Assembly: GCA_013398955.1 (NCBI GenBank) | Contig: VWPU01019139.1 | Location: 1 to 64,000, forward strand | Origin: Callaeas wilsoni | Taxonomy: Eukaryota > Chordata > Aves > Passeriformes > Callaeidae | Length of the DNA: 64,000 nt | Direction: 5' to 3' | Shown here: in pieces, positions 28,396 through 42,016 of the stretch | Layout: the number at the start of each line of letters is the position of its first letter | How positions within the stretch are numbered: the stretch's first letter is position 1 | The notes under the pieces: generated by a model | Databases searched by the model: none | What the model was told of the DNA's origin: nothing | The model's input: the letters and a program-made list of their open reading frames with translations, nothing else | Translations under genes and position numbers: made by a program

Positions 28396-31300
28396 GGAGG
28401 GACCAGCCCCACACTCTGCTGCATGCAGGCAGGCCCTTCTGCTGAACAGTGGTTCAGGAGCCATCCTGCTGGCACAGGTCTGGCTGATGGCCTCTGGAGA
28501 GGTGATATGCCAGCCTGACTAGCAGCCACATATACGATCACAGCATGCATAAGAAAAGCTACTCTGAAGTGAATGGTGTCTGTCTAGGAAGTGCTTGCTC
28601 AGGAGCACATGCTAGTTCCTGCACTCTGATTATCCTAAGCACCACTGTATTTTTCCTGGTTTATGTTTCCTTTTCCTTCCTTAACTTTGCTACTTTTGCT
28701 TTCTCTAATGTTGGATTCTCTGTTGCAATTACTACTTTAATCTCTAATGTTACTGCCTGCCTGCCCCAGCTTCTGGCCACCTTTAGGGCCAGTGAGGGCA
28801 ACAAGTCAAGGTGCCTCTCAGCTGCAAGGTTCCTGCAGAAATAACTCCCTAAATAAATAACAGGCAAATTGGTTATTGGAAAAGAACTTTAAATAACCTC
28901 CGAATTCCTAGGGAACTACATCTTACATCTCTGTTATGGAAAAATGAGTTCAACACAAGTAACGATCCTCTGAAATGAAAAATAAAGAAACATTGTTCAT
29001 CAGCCTCTGTGGACTTGAATGAGAATAGACTTTGGTGATGAAAGCAAAATGCAACGATGTCCCTCAGTGGCAGATGAGAGCAAAAGAATTAAACATCATT
29101 GGACTCTAAACATAATCTCTGACATGTGCCACAGTTTACCTCCAGATAGCTGCTTTGGATATGACTGCTCTAGTTTTTTCCTCTTGTGCCATGGGAAGAA
29201 GCTAAAGGCCCTTTACTGTGACACCACTCCTGGCAGCCCTTTGTGGCACATGGCATACCATGACCTTCCCAGATGGAGCTGCATCTTTTAAACACAGCCT
29301 TGTGCTGAATTCTAGCTCTTTAATGAAACATAACTAGCTGGAATTCTCTCAGTGACTTTCTGGTTTTCCCCATACTGATGTAATGCTAAAATCCTCCTTG
29401 TTCTTGCTTCAAGTGATTCATTGATGTTTTTATTTTGATTGCTATCTCCCTGTTGTTTGATACTCACCCCTTTTCCCCTTTAGGAGTTTATGACTGGACA
29501 AGCCCCTTTTGGTTCTGGGAAACATGTTCCTGTCAATGGGTGGACCAATTGCTTTGTCTCTGTATGTTTTGCTTTCTGAGCTATAAAGTTCTTTGTTGCA
29601 ATAGGACGGTGCCAGTGTTTTGAGTCTGTGACGGTGATCGAGCAGCGGAGCTCACTGTGGTGTGGGTGTGATGGCACGTGCTATTGAGGAATCTCCACTC
29701 GTATGCTGTCCACTGCATCAGGATGTGAAGCAGGGAGTATGGGTTTTGTTACCTTTAATCTCCATCCAGCTGTTCGCTTCACCAGGTGCATGCCGTGGGT
29801 GTTGCTGCTGCCACTAATGCAGCACCTGCTCTTTCGTCTCCCTTTGCATTTCCTGATTGTGTGTTTGTCCTGAAGAAAGGCTTATTCTTGCTCCTTGAGC
29901 TTCAGCTAAAGACGACCATGTTTAGTGCTGTAGAAAAGGCCCTTCCTTTTGAGAAGCTCTTTAGCTTTATTAAAATAAAATTCTTGATGTGCCTGTTTAT
30001 GCAAAGCAGCCCATCATTCCCTGTGCAGGCTGTGCTCGGCTCCTGAGGAGGGCAGCATGGGTTAGCTGATGCTCCTCGCCTGGAGTTCTGCTTTACATTC
30101 CAGCCATGCTTAAGGCAGAGCTAGTGAAACGTAAAACAGCATTGAAGGAATTGGTAGTAAAACTCTTGGCTCTATGATGAGATGCCTGGGCTGAGCAGAG
30201 TGATCCCCACTCCTGTTCTTACAGGAGAATTTGCCTCTCAGTAGTGGTGGTTCTGCCTGCTACAGACTGACACCAGCGTCTGGTACTGGGGGACCTGCCC
30301 ACAGGCTGGTCCCACACCACTGCCCAGGAGAGAGCACAGACACAGAAAAGCAGGTGTGTGAAACCCCAGCACCTCTCTTCCTTTGAAAGACTGACCCTGC
30401 ATATTGAATGGACTTTGTGACTCCAGAGTTGTGGACAGGTTGTTACTACCTGTTGAGCGCTGATGCTGAACTCAGCCTCAGCTCTGTGGAATGTGTACAA
30501 AATAACAAAATGAAAATGCAGATCCCCTACACCACGGAACTTGCAAGGTGGTGGGGTGTGATGTAAGTTCTTCGCTAAGAGGAAGACACTGGGAGACCTA
30601 AGGAAGGGATTCCTTAGGTTCAAATCTGGGCACTTCAGCGCCTGACTGTCTTACAGGTGATGAATGGGCAGCTTTTTTCTTGAAGCAGAAACCAGGATGG
30701 TTTTAAGCACACAAGAAGCCTAGAAAATCATGTGGAAATATTTGTGACATGCACATTAGTACTAGATGAACTAATAAGGATTAATGTTAGCAGGAATAAT
30801 GCCACTGGATATCACAATGATTAGACTATTATTATAATGAGTTTTCCAGAGAGGATGATGACAGGTGATTTATATCCTGTCCAGGTATTTCTTCTGTGTA
30901 TCCAGATGATAAGCAACTCTGGCACTTTGCTGCAAGCATTTGGGACTGCTCCTTATTGCTGAAGTTGTCCACTCTTCTAAATAGTTAGCTGGCCAAAAAG
31001 ATCCTGGAGGAAGGGAGGGAGGGCTGAATAGACAAAAAGGGTGCTGGTGTCTCATTCTTTACTTGCATGGGGAGAGCTGTTGTGGATCTAGCTCTGAGAT
31101 GTTTTTGGGCCTCTCTGGGAAAAAGGAGGAGAAGTCTGTCTGGAGGCATGATGCAGGGACAATTTTACAAGCACCACTCAGATGCAGTAATGTGATGAAG
31201 GTCTGACTGTTGTTCTATCACATGCTCTACATTTCTGCTCTGTAGGAATCAGCTGCTGCTTTCTGCTCTGGTATTCAGAAGAAATGTATCCAGTGGGATA

Positions 31301-32328
31301 TAAACTTCTGTTGCTATAGACAGTTTCACAGTGTGTATGTGTACAGTCTTTGGGTACAGCAAGCTGTGGTCTAACAGAGCTAGTAGTCACTGCATGTGTA
31401 ACGGTGATTGTGCAGCAAAATGAGAAACCTCAGATAGTAAGAAAAGGTAGTTGCAATTTTCCATGCATGGCATTTCATCCTTCTTCATTTTGTCTGTGAA
31501 TTTGCTGTGCACTGGCTGTAGTTGTTGCTGTCTAGGATGCACGGTCACTTCGCCATAGATTTTCTACCATCTCTGTAGGCTGGCAGGAGATATGGTGAAC
31601 TTGTGCAGAATGTATTCTGCCTCTTTCTTGTCAAATTCTTCAGAAGAAGTTTCTATTTCTCTGGAACAGAAATCAAAGGCAGGGAAGCGACCTAGTAACT
31701 TGTTGAAGATGACAAAATGACGCATCATTTGAAGCTCTCATGGTAGATATTGAGTTCATTCATTGATTTGTTGACAGAGTGACAACAGCAGCAACAGCTC
31801 AGATTTTGTTTTCCTCCTCTTTCTTTTTGAGGGATGCCTGGATCCTTTCCAGAGACCCATTTTGGACTTCAGAAGCTATGTGGGTACCTACATCCCGTCT
31901 GTAGACTTGTGAGTTAAAGACACAACTTTCTAACTTTGAGGCCCACCTTGGGGAAGGTAACACAATATCACCATTATAAAATCATCAGTTTTATATTCAC
32001 TTTAAAAATGAAGTCAAATATTTAGTAATAACAGTAATTATTTCCAGTGTAAGCCTGAAAAAGTGGAAATAAATTCAGAGCATTTTCAGCATTGACTTTT
32101 CATTATGGGTTCCTGTAATGCTTCTCTCTTAGTGAGGCTTGTTCTTCTTCAGCTACTAAGTGGCAGAGTGCCACAGGTAATGAGCAAGCCTTGTTCATCC
32201 TGCTTCCTGCAGAGGTTAAGTTTGAATAGGGAGTTAAAAAGCCAAGGCTGACACTAGAAAGGTTAAGCACACAGAGCTAGGGTTGATGTGTTACCAGTGT
32301 TATGCCAGAGAATGGAATTGCACACCAC
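28396..32328. other. intergenic, no gene recognised
   Basis: Nearly 4 kb of unique-looking sequence. Frames up to 134 codons (30219-30623, minus) have no recognisable domain, signal peptide or neighbouring exon. Confidence 0.6.
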
Positions 32329-33410
32329 TGTATTGGGTTTGCGTCGCCAGGTTTCGGAAGCAGGGGATGGTAACAGGAGCTTCTGTGAGAAGCTGCCAGA
32401 AGTTTCTCACAAGTCCAACAGAGTCAATGCCAGCTGGCTGCAGGCCACTGGCCAAGTCTGAGCCCACCAGGGATTGCACTAAAGTGTCTGGGATAACATA
32501 TTTAAGAAAGAAAAAAAGTTATTACTCAGAGGTAATTGCAGGCAGAGAAGAGAGGACTAAGGATATATGAGAGGAACATCTCTGCAAATGCCAGTGTCAT
32601 TGCAGGAATGTGGGGGAACGTGGTCCAGGTGGCAGAGCAGACATTTCCTTGCAGCCTGTGGTGAAAATCATGGTGAGGCAGCTGTGCCCTGAAGCCTGTG
32701 GAGGTCAGTAGGGGAGCAGAAACCCACCTGCAGCCCCTGGAGGAGACCACACCAGAGCAGATGGATGCCCAAAGAAGGCTGTGACACCATGGGAAGCCTG
32801 TGCCTGGAGCAGGGTCCTGTGGAGAGAGGAGCCAATGCCGAAACAGGTTTGCTGGCAGGACTTGTGACCCTATGGGGGACCCAGACTGGAACAGGCTGTC
32901 CCTGAAGGGCTGACCCCTTGGAAAGGGACCCACGCTGCAGCAGTTCATGAAGAGCTGCAGCCCAAGGACTCACACTGGAGAAGTCTGTGGAGGACTGTCT
33001 CCCTGTGAGGGACTCCCCTCTGGATCAGAGGAAAGGAGCAGTGGCAGAAACCACGTGGGATGAACTGATCGTAACCTCCATTCCCCGTATCCCTGCACTG
33101 CTGAGGGGAGCAGGTGGAGAATTGGGAATAAAGTTAAGCCCATCAAGGAGGGAGTGGTGGTGCGAAGATAATTTTAGGATTTTTTTGCTTCCCATTATTC
33201 TGCTCTGATTTTGATTGGTAATAAATTCAGTTAATTTCTTCAAGCCGAGTCTTTTTTGCCTGTGACATTAATGGGTGAGAGACCTCTCCTTGGCCATATA
33301 TAAATTCATGAGCCTTTTGTTACAATTTCTGTCCCCTGTCTACTCATGGAGAGGAGTGATCAAGCAGCTTTGGTGGGCACCTGGCCTCCAGCTGGGGTCA
33401 AACCACCACA
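32329..33410 (+). mobile_element. full-length 1.08-kb solo LTR of a bird endogenous retrovirus
   Basis: It begins TGTATTGGGTTTGCG and ends GGTCAAACCACCACA. The interior has a repetitive GGAGCAG/CTGCAGCCC pattern (about 32640-32960), the segment GATAACATATTTAAGAAAG and, near the 3' end, TTGATTGGTAATAAATTCAG with AATAAA at 33220-33225. I recognise this as a common long bird LTR. The flanks are ACCAC (32324-32328) and ACCAA (33411-33415), a 4-of-5 match that could be an aged 5-bp target-site duplication. No internal retroviral region remains. Frames inside it on either strand are not genes. Confidence 0.9.
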
Positions 33411-36400
33411 ACCAAATTTAGATACATGAACATATTTTTATTGAAAGTGCACCCCACTGGTGCTTCTGTTTTATTTTAAACAGCCTGAAACATGAAGGGT
33501 AGCTAGGAATCTCCATTCAAGTAAGACTGTTCTGTGCTATGTTGTCACCTGAATTCTTAAATATCCCAGAGGTTCTTTTGCAGATTTGCTTGGGTGACTG
33601 TGTCATCCTTACATGCAGCTCTGGGGGGTCTCTTGGCCAGGCTCAGAATGAAGGGAATGCAGGATAGGCTTGCTTACTGATCACCCGTATTCTGAACTTG
33701 CTCTATATAATGCTTAAGTCATATAATTTTAAAACTGTGATTAGACTTTGCAGTTGTCTGACCAATAGGCAAATGTCAGTCTGGGAAGTGGCCTGGTGGC
33801 CAAGGAGGGCTTCTGTGAGGTGGTTGTTCCTAGCAGGAGGACTGTGACCTCAAGGTGCTCTGGAGAGGCACTGCTTGGGCTTGACAGGTGCTTGATATTG
33901 CCCTTTCAGAAAGATTCTGCATTGCTTAACCTCCTTCCTAGTGCTTTCTGATCTGTACTGCTGTATTGCAGAATGAAATGCCTGATTCAGTTCTAGATTA
34001 ACTTGGCCTCTCCTTCACAATGCAGCTTTACAAAGGATCTCTGTTGAGGAAATCAAATTAAGTGCCCTGATGGGTGATAATGACATCTGGGAGCTCTGTG
34101 TCATCTTGCTGAAACATGTTAGGTGTCTTGTCACCAGATAAAGATCAAGATGCTGCATTCAGCTCATTTGTTTCAGAAATGAAATAGAAATACATGAGCT
34201 CTACCAAGGCCTTTTTGTGGCGCCAGGATAGCTCCACAGTGAGCCACCCCACAGACAAGAGTGGCGCCAGTGTGATTTACACTGGCTGTGAATCTGGTTC
34301 CCTGCACTCACTTTTTTTGTGCTCTGCACACTGGTAAGAGGAGCAATTTGAGCTTTTGCTAGGGTGTAAGTCAAACTTGCTAATTTTTCTCAATGTTGGA
34401 TGACGGAAGCAGCAGTACTACCTACAAAATGGAACTGGAAAGTTCAATAATTTTGCCACCAGAACCCTATTAACTGGAAAGGTGATCTGTAAAGCAAGCT
34501 CTTGTCATGTCTGTCTTCTCTGCTGTCAGTTTGTCAGGCATGGACATTAGACAGTGTTCATCCAGGAATAAGTTACATTTGTATCTCCCTGGTTTGTGCT
34601 CTGGGATGAGATACAGTAAGGCACAGCTGGACCAGCTGTGACAGTGACAATCTTTCTAGTTTGTTAGATTACCGAAAAGAAAAGGCATGTAAAGTGATCA
34701 TCTTAAAAGCAGTTGAGGAGGGGATGATGGGTACTGGGAGGACTAGGGTGCCCACTCAGATCTCCAGGACCTGTGCAGAGCTCTGCCTTTGGAGGCAAAC
34801 AAAGGAACTTCTGCCTGCCAGAAAGAGGTTTTCCCTGGTCAGGGCGTGGATGGAGTTCTGGTTTCAGTTCTCTGCATGGCTTCATATTTTCTTCCAGATA
34901 GTCAACTACATCCAATGTCTTTGGGAGCAATTTTGGCAGCCTGTTTGCATAGCCCGGCTCAGTTCCTGAATTATCAGCAGCTGTCCAGATCCCTAGGGAC
35001 CCAGGGAGAAGGGACTCTGCAGCCATCAGAGCAGGTCAGGACCACGTGAGCAGGGCAACCACATGCAGTTCTGAAGAGACAGAGGCAGTAAAGGCCACGG
35101 CTCTGGTCGTAATGGTGGAGCAAGGCTGGGAGGTACAATAAGACACTCAGGCAGTGGACAGTGAGTGTCTTCGTACAATTGCCTTGTACCTCCAAAGAGC
35201 TTCTTCTCTTCCCTAACTGCTGATGCTTTCACATGCCCTCAGTCCCCAGTCCTTGCATCTGCCCTTGCTGGCCTTTTGTTCTTGCTCTCTTTTTCAGCTC
35301 ATCACTCTTTGTGTTCTGTCTCTTGATCTTGCCATGTAAAACACTGTCCGTAGGTAATAAAGTCAGGGAAATTTCTACTCAGATGTAACATGTCAGATCA
35401 ACCAGTGGAGCCTGAGCAAGGCAGAGGCGGCTATAATTAGCACCTCTTATGGAAGTGTGGAAAGGTGGTCTCACTGCACAGCAGCACAAGGGCAGACCCT
35501 GGCTGGACATGCTGGTCCCTGCGTTCGGCTTGGCTTGCAGGAGCCACAGGTTTGTTGGTGGCACACCTCCCTCTGTAAAGATTGGTGGGGTGACAGCATT
35601 AGCTTGGTGTCAGCCTCTGTGTAAGCCAGACTGTGCTGCAGGATGCTTCCAGGTATACCTGGGTGCAGGCTGAGCTCAGCAGCTTCAGCCTTCCACCTTT
35701 CAGGATCAAGCTAATCTTGTCCTATATGCTCCAGGCAGACTATTTCCAGTGCATTCAGACCCATGCAACTTTTGAGGCTGAAGACCTTGGTCTATTTTCT
35801 GTCATTATTTTCTAGGAAGTTTTTCCACAGTTACAGCATTATGCTAAGGTGATTAAAGGAAATATTGATTTCATTCTGATACAGAAGCTTTGAAAATTTA
35901 TTAACCATTAACATTCATGTACAATCAAAACATAATGTTTTTCCTATTAGTCAGATGTTCAGAGTTGTTAATTTGACTTTCCAGAAACAGTTGCCAGTAG
36001 CATAAATGGACCATTAACTAAATACATTAATGCAGTTTGTTTCAGTGTAATTAGAGACCTGTAAGGTACATTTTAGCAAGTTGAAAGTGTTAATACAGGT
36101 GCACACATTTGCAGCCCTTATTGAAAACATTCATGACAATGTCCCAATTAACAATCTATTCAGACCCAGATTTCATAAAAGGGCAGGAGAGAGCTCTGAG
36201 GCACTTCCAGGTGTTCTGCTTAGTTAGGTGTGGAAACCGTGGGTTGAATGGATATTGGGCTCCAGAATGCCAGTGACACAGGGCACAGATAAAATTACTC
36301 CGAGGCCTAGGTGCAGGAGTTGCCTGAAACATGCCGTATGGCTGAGTTCAGGGTCAAACTTCAAAAACAGATTGTCAGAATATGGCATCTGGAGACATCA

Positions 36401-39400
36401 GTGCTCAATTTCCCAGAGCTGTTCTCAGTGCAGAGGCCAGCACACGCATTGCATCACCCTTCTGCTCTTGGAGTCCTTGCACTCACAGTCAGTGCCTCAC
36501 TGGAGCCTGTGGAATGTCATCTTACACTCTTTCAGATGTTTATCAACAGAGAATTTCCAGTCTTGGTGTGGACTGGTTGCCTTTCTTTTCTGTTAGCTGT
36601 AGGCTTACAATGAGATGTTCATATTTTAAATATGGTGCAATGACATCAATAGTAATAATTTTTGCATGCATCAAAGCTTTGGAGATTAGCCATGGATCAT
36701 GCACCTAAATGGCAAATGGTTATAATAGCTCTGTACATGAAACATCAAAGTCTGAGGAAATGTTGCTCTGTTATAAAAAGTACATCAGAATGATCATTCC
36801 ACTCCAAGCAAAATGCAGAACTGTAAACGTGCATGGAACAAATGCAACACATTTCATACTCATTTGAGTGTTTCAAGTGTGGGAAAAATTGATTCCACAG
36901 CTCCAATTACCAATCCACATCAAGTGAAGACTGTATTGAAAGTATGAGATTTCGCACAATATTAGGCTTAAGTTGACTCCTCCTTTTGAAAAAGTATTTG
37001 TAATTAGGGCCTAGAAGAGCAAGAAGCAGCATTTGGGGTTTTAATTTTTTATATGCTCCCTGGCAGAGAGAGAAGTGGCTGAGATTGCAAAAAAATTCTT
37101 AAACCCATGATGTTTCAAGTATCCTTTTGCTGAATCGAAATGGCTCTCTTGTAGATTAAAGGAACTGCACTGTATTTTTCTTTGTTAGGAGAAAAGTATT
37201 CCAAGCAGAGTGAAGCATGATCTCTCTCTGCTGAGCCTAGGGACAGCTGCTGAAATAAAAAAATGCAGAACAATCACTAGAACAACAGAACCTCTGAACT
37301 CAGCAACTGAAATTCCCAATTACAGACATGCTGCTGTTTCTCCTGCCTCATCACAACTGTTTTGCTTGATCACTCCCCCAGCCCCAGTGGGATGAACAGT
37401 GTGAGGATGTGGTGCCACATGTGCTCCCACAGCCAAATCAAAGGCCCAGCCAAGCCTGTGCCTCAGCCATGAGTCTGGAGGAAATCAGAGACCTTCATTA
37501 AAGTTTCAGAAAAACCTAACTGGTATGAGGACAGCATTCAAAAATTTATTTGGGGGAAAACAAATATTGTTTTAACTCTGTTAATAATTTATGTGTTGCC
37601 AGCAGAGATCCTCCTAGCATTAAGGGAATTGAAAATTAAAGGCACAGAGACACTACTTTAAGAAAACATGTTGGTAAATAATTCATATGGCACAGACCTA
37701 TTGGAATCTGAAGAGTGTAGGTTTTAGCTTGTCTTTTCAAACCTATGATTTCTAATACCACAGTTTCTCCCAGAATGAGAGCATGGTCATTTTTGGTTTA
37801 TAGCGACAAAAGCTCGAGTTGTTTCTAGGCTCAGCTGGAATAATTCACTGACTTCTGTCAGTATCTTGTACCAAGACCTTGGGATCCTAAGCAGAATACA
37901 CCCAAAGATCGTGGCTTTCTTAAATCGAGATGGATGAAAGATTGCTGATTATTTAGAAAACAGAACAGACTATGCCGTTTTCAGGGAAGCTACTCTTTGT
38001 CCGGGTCAGACTGGATCAGAATAAAAAACACTGGTGGAAGAAGAAACTCTGGCAATCTCTGTTTAGCAATGTAATTTATAAATAGCTGGGAGAGGTGCCT
38101 TGGGATATGTAATCCCCAGGAACAGCGACTGCTTTAGTTTGTGTATCTCTAGAGAGATGCATTTTCAATGATGAGGCAAATCTTGGGGACCACTCTGAAA
38201 AATCCATGGCTCGCACTTACCCATAGCATTCTACCTGATAGGGATCTTAAGGACAAGGAGTAGTGCAGCTCAGCATTCCACAGAATACAGGCTCATCATT
38301 ATGACCAAAGAAAGTATGGACACCGAATGTGCTAAGGGAAGTAAATATGGAATTTCTGCATTTGTCTCCAAAGCAGCTCTAGCACTGCTGTGACCAGAGC
38401 CTGCCAAGCAACATTCTGTGACATTGCTGAAGGGTTCAGCAGGTGCACAGTTCTTGACAGGGGAAGACACTCATTTCAAAGCAGTATACTGAGCACCATG
38501 TTAATTAACAGAGCTGCTGCCATCTCTGAAGGTCTGTGTCTTGCTGAAGGGCCTGTGGGCTCTTTAGACTCCCAATTTATTTTACTCCATTCCTATCTTT
38601 TAGGATTGGTATAATAAAACAGCTAGTAAGTCAGGCATAATTTCTGGCAGGCATAATTTCGAATTTAAGAAGCTGCACAAGAGCATCCATAGAACTATAG
38701 TTATCCTCTAATTCCTTTAAATAAAGCAAAAGTGAATGCTGCTTCTTCATTAGAAGATCTTCAGTTCAGTACTTTAATGCAAAGGATTTGTTGATATTGA
38801 TATCCTAAACACACTTTTTTTACTACAGCAAAGTTAATAATTAAGGAGGAGACTGTCCATGAATGCTGTTGTAAAAATAATTCCTGCCTTAGTTCCAAGG
38901 AAAGCTCCCATGTAAATTGAGAACATAAGGGTTACTGACTAGAAGTATAAAGGGGAGTTTTTTCCATTCTGAATAAAGTAAATGCGGTGGTGAGGCGCTG
39001 GCAAGTGCAGACCATGCAGACTGCAGCTGCGTGTGTTCTGGCTTGGGAGGGTGCCCCTTTCACTGTCCCTGGTGCACCCATGGCACCCATGGCACCTGCC
39101 CCACAACCAGCAGGAGCTCGCCTTCCTGCTCACTGCTGTGGCTGCTGGCAGCACTCAGGCCTTTGTTGAAACTGGAGTGTAAAGCTTGTGGACTGGTGGT
39201 CCTGGGAAGGTTGGGCCTGGCATGCCAGAGGAAGAGCTGTGGAAAATTGCCTCTTGCCTAGAGTGATTCCCCCAAAGGAGAATCCATTGATGTCAGTATG
39301 GTTCCTTCCTCTGACTGCGGCTGGTGGCAATGGGCAGGGTGGGTGTGAGTGCTGTGCAGGAGCTGCTCCTGGGCAGCCCTAAGAGCCCCTCATTGTGAGT

Positions 39401-41536
39401 GCCATGAAGGCCAGAGCTGGTATCCTGCAGGGAATGGCCCCCTGCAATGCTGCATCTTCCCTCAGTTGGTCTTCCTGTCCCACTGTTGCCAATGCAGCCA
39501 CTCGTCCTTCTTCAACATGTCCTTGCTTGTGGCTCTCTGTCCCTCTGCTGTCACAGATGCCCTGCTCTGCCCTGCCTTCCTCCCAGTGGCCCTGCCCTGC
39601 CCACTGCCTGCCCCAACTGCCACTCTTGCCTCTGCTGTGTCTTGCTCTCCTGATGTAGGGACACCATCTCCCAGTTCTGCTGCTGACTGGTGGGATAAGC
39701 ATGCCTGCCAGACAGCCCTATTGTTAGTTAAAGATGCTGACTCTGGAAGCTCCATGCCCCTTAGGCAAAGCTGAGAATCTGCCTGATTTAACAAGGCAAG
39801 GAAACAAGCCAGTCAGAGTTATCTTGATCTGAAGCATATTCTAGAAGTGATTAGCTGCCTAAACTTACTCTGTAATTATCTATGCCGAGTGGTTTCTGCA
39901 CATCATTGCCCATTTTTTTGAGTGTTTTTATCTAAGTCGATAATGGAAAATGAATAAAGCCTTAGTTCCACTCTGATTTTGACACTTGTGCCAGAAAATA
40001 TCTGAAGATGAATATTTTTGTGTTCACAACAGTTAGATTAATATTTAATTTGTTGGCATCCAGCAAGCTGATTAGTTTTCCTTTAATACAACTCCACTTT
40101 GTAGTTACAGGAACCAGCTCCTCCTGGGGAGGAGGGTGCCTGGGGTAAGAGGCTCAGAGACCATCCCAACATCACTGCAACCATGATTTCACCAGGATAA
40201 TACACTGCAAGGTTATTGTCATCTGAAATCTGTACTCCTGGAAAGAGGTACAGGTACAAGGGACATGCTCTGTATATCTGAGGACAGAGAAGAGCTGCCC
40301 TTGATTGCACTTAAACTGAAGTGGGAACAAGGTGCAGCTGTGTCAGGTCTTGGGGAATGAGTGACCCTTGCCTGTTGCTGCAGGCCAAGCCTTCTTTGAT
40401 GATGTAGCCTACCTGATGCTGCAGGTGTAGGAGACAAGCCACGGCACTGCAGGGGGATGGGCAGAGGTAACTGAGACACAGGGACTCCCCTTGCTGGCGA
40501 TCCTCTGTTGAGCTTGGGGACTGCTGCTCTTGGGTATTGGCACTGACAAGCTATGGAAGGATCCACAGCACCACCATGGAAGCAACCTGAGAGAAAACTC
40601 CTTGAGGCACGGGAAACTGGCTGGCTTAGGGCCTCTCTTTGGCCACAGCCATTAGCAGATGCTTGTGAAAAGCCTGTAGCAGACAAGGTGAGGAGTTCTT
40701 GCGATCATGATCAGAGTCCTCCTGGAGCAGTGTCTGTGCTTGACCACTGCTCTGAACTAGCAGGCAGGGTTGTGCTCCAAGAGTGTCTCTCCTGTTGAAA
40801 TCCTGAATACATCTGGGCCCCACAGGATTCCAGGTAAAGAGCCACATGTGATCCTGGGGTCACACTGGCCTTCCTCTGTCAGCCTAATAGCAAATAATTT
40901 CCCTGGCACCTTGTGATTCCTATGCTATGAAAATGGGCTAGTGAAAATTTGGTGTGCGTTGGTGATCCCTCCAGCTGTGGACAGTCCTGCCTTCCTGATT
41001 GCAGTTGTAGGCAAGTTGTCCACTTCCATTTGGCTGGATCCTCCGGGGGTAGGCAGGGGAGTCAGCTTGCTCTTGGGGACACAGGGGCAACAGGCAAATT
41101 CGCAGCCTTTGTTTCTAGGATCACCCATTGCTTTCTTCATAAATGGGACTATCACCTGCGATTCAGTCCTTCATGTGATTGAGCCTTCCCTATTTCCTCA
41201 GAGAGCAGCTATGGCTTAGAATCAAATGCAGCCTTTAGAATTAACTCATCTGTAATGGCCAGTAACTCTGGATTCCCCTGACCAGCCATGCATAGTAACA
41301 TCTCAGTACCATATTCGTCTTACACTGTCAGTTTTACCCAGCTCCTAAGCACTCAGGAATAGCAGCACTGTCAGAGTGTTGTTATTCATTCGTTTTCATC
41401 CACTTGAAGTATATATTGTTGTCATAATCCAGCACTTTGCACTGGGAACAAACTCTCCATGTGGACAGGGATTAGGGCCATTTTTCAAATGCTGCTGACT
41501 GTTAATTTGTACGCGGTATGAAGGGAAAAGGTATTG
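33411..41536. other. intergenic, no gene recognised
   Basis: Eight kb with no supported gene. An AT-rich, repeat-free-looking block lies at 35820-36180. A pyrimidine-rich, low-complexity stretch at 39430-39670 creates frames of up to 141 codons on both strands, which I do not accept as coding. A segment at 34215-34310 containing GTGATTTACACTGGCTGTG may be an ancient amniote repeat. Confidence 0.55.
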
Positions 41537-42016
41537 TTAGAACTCCATTGTGAACATAACTTCACCAGAGCATAGTGGGCATCTGTCTCTGATAGCCAGG
41601 GGACAAACGGGTGTTGGTGACAGGCATGCTGAGTGTAACCTGTGGTAGTATGTGCTCAGTGCTGCATGCACAGTTCTCATTAGTGCACCCAAAGATGATC
41701 TGATGAACATCATCCAAATCCACTTTTTCAGCATCTGACTGTATAATAGCTGCTGGCTGCTCAGCCTCCATCCCACATTACAGTCCTCCAGAACTGTGCC
41801 AAAAACCTGATCACGGGGAAGTTCAGGTGTTTTCTTTAGCTGCAGTACACTTCTGGCTGGGTAAGAAAAGAGATGGCAGATATTGAAGAGTTCACAGTTC
41901 AGCCAGCAGCTCTCACAAGCTGACTGTCCTGTTTGCTTCCAGGCTATAGCAGCAAGTGGAATGGCCACTACTGCTGGGCCATCCTGAGCTGTGATGGGTC
42001 TTTGGTCTTCCTTCAC
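41537..42016 (-). other. minus-strand open frames of unknown status
   Basis: Two overlapping minus frames, 159 codons (41537-42016) and 69 codons (41562-41771), occur in DNA of ordinary composition. Neither resembles a family I know. No clear splice partners, Kozak match or promoter were found. Listed so that it can be checked, not called as a gene. Confidence 0.25.

Noticed and set aside
32526..32973. Minus-strand frames of 140 and 101 codons
   Set aside because: They lie wholly inside the 32.3-33.4 kb LTR, antisense to it.
39349..39794. Frames of 141, 107 and 110 codons on both strands
   Set aside because: Pyrimidine-rich low-complexity DNA opens frames on both strands at once; no domain is visible.
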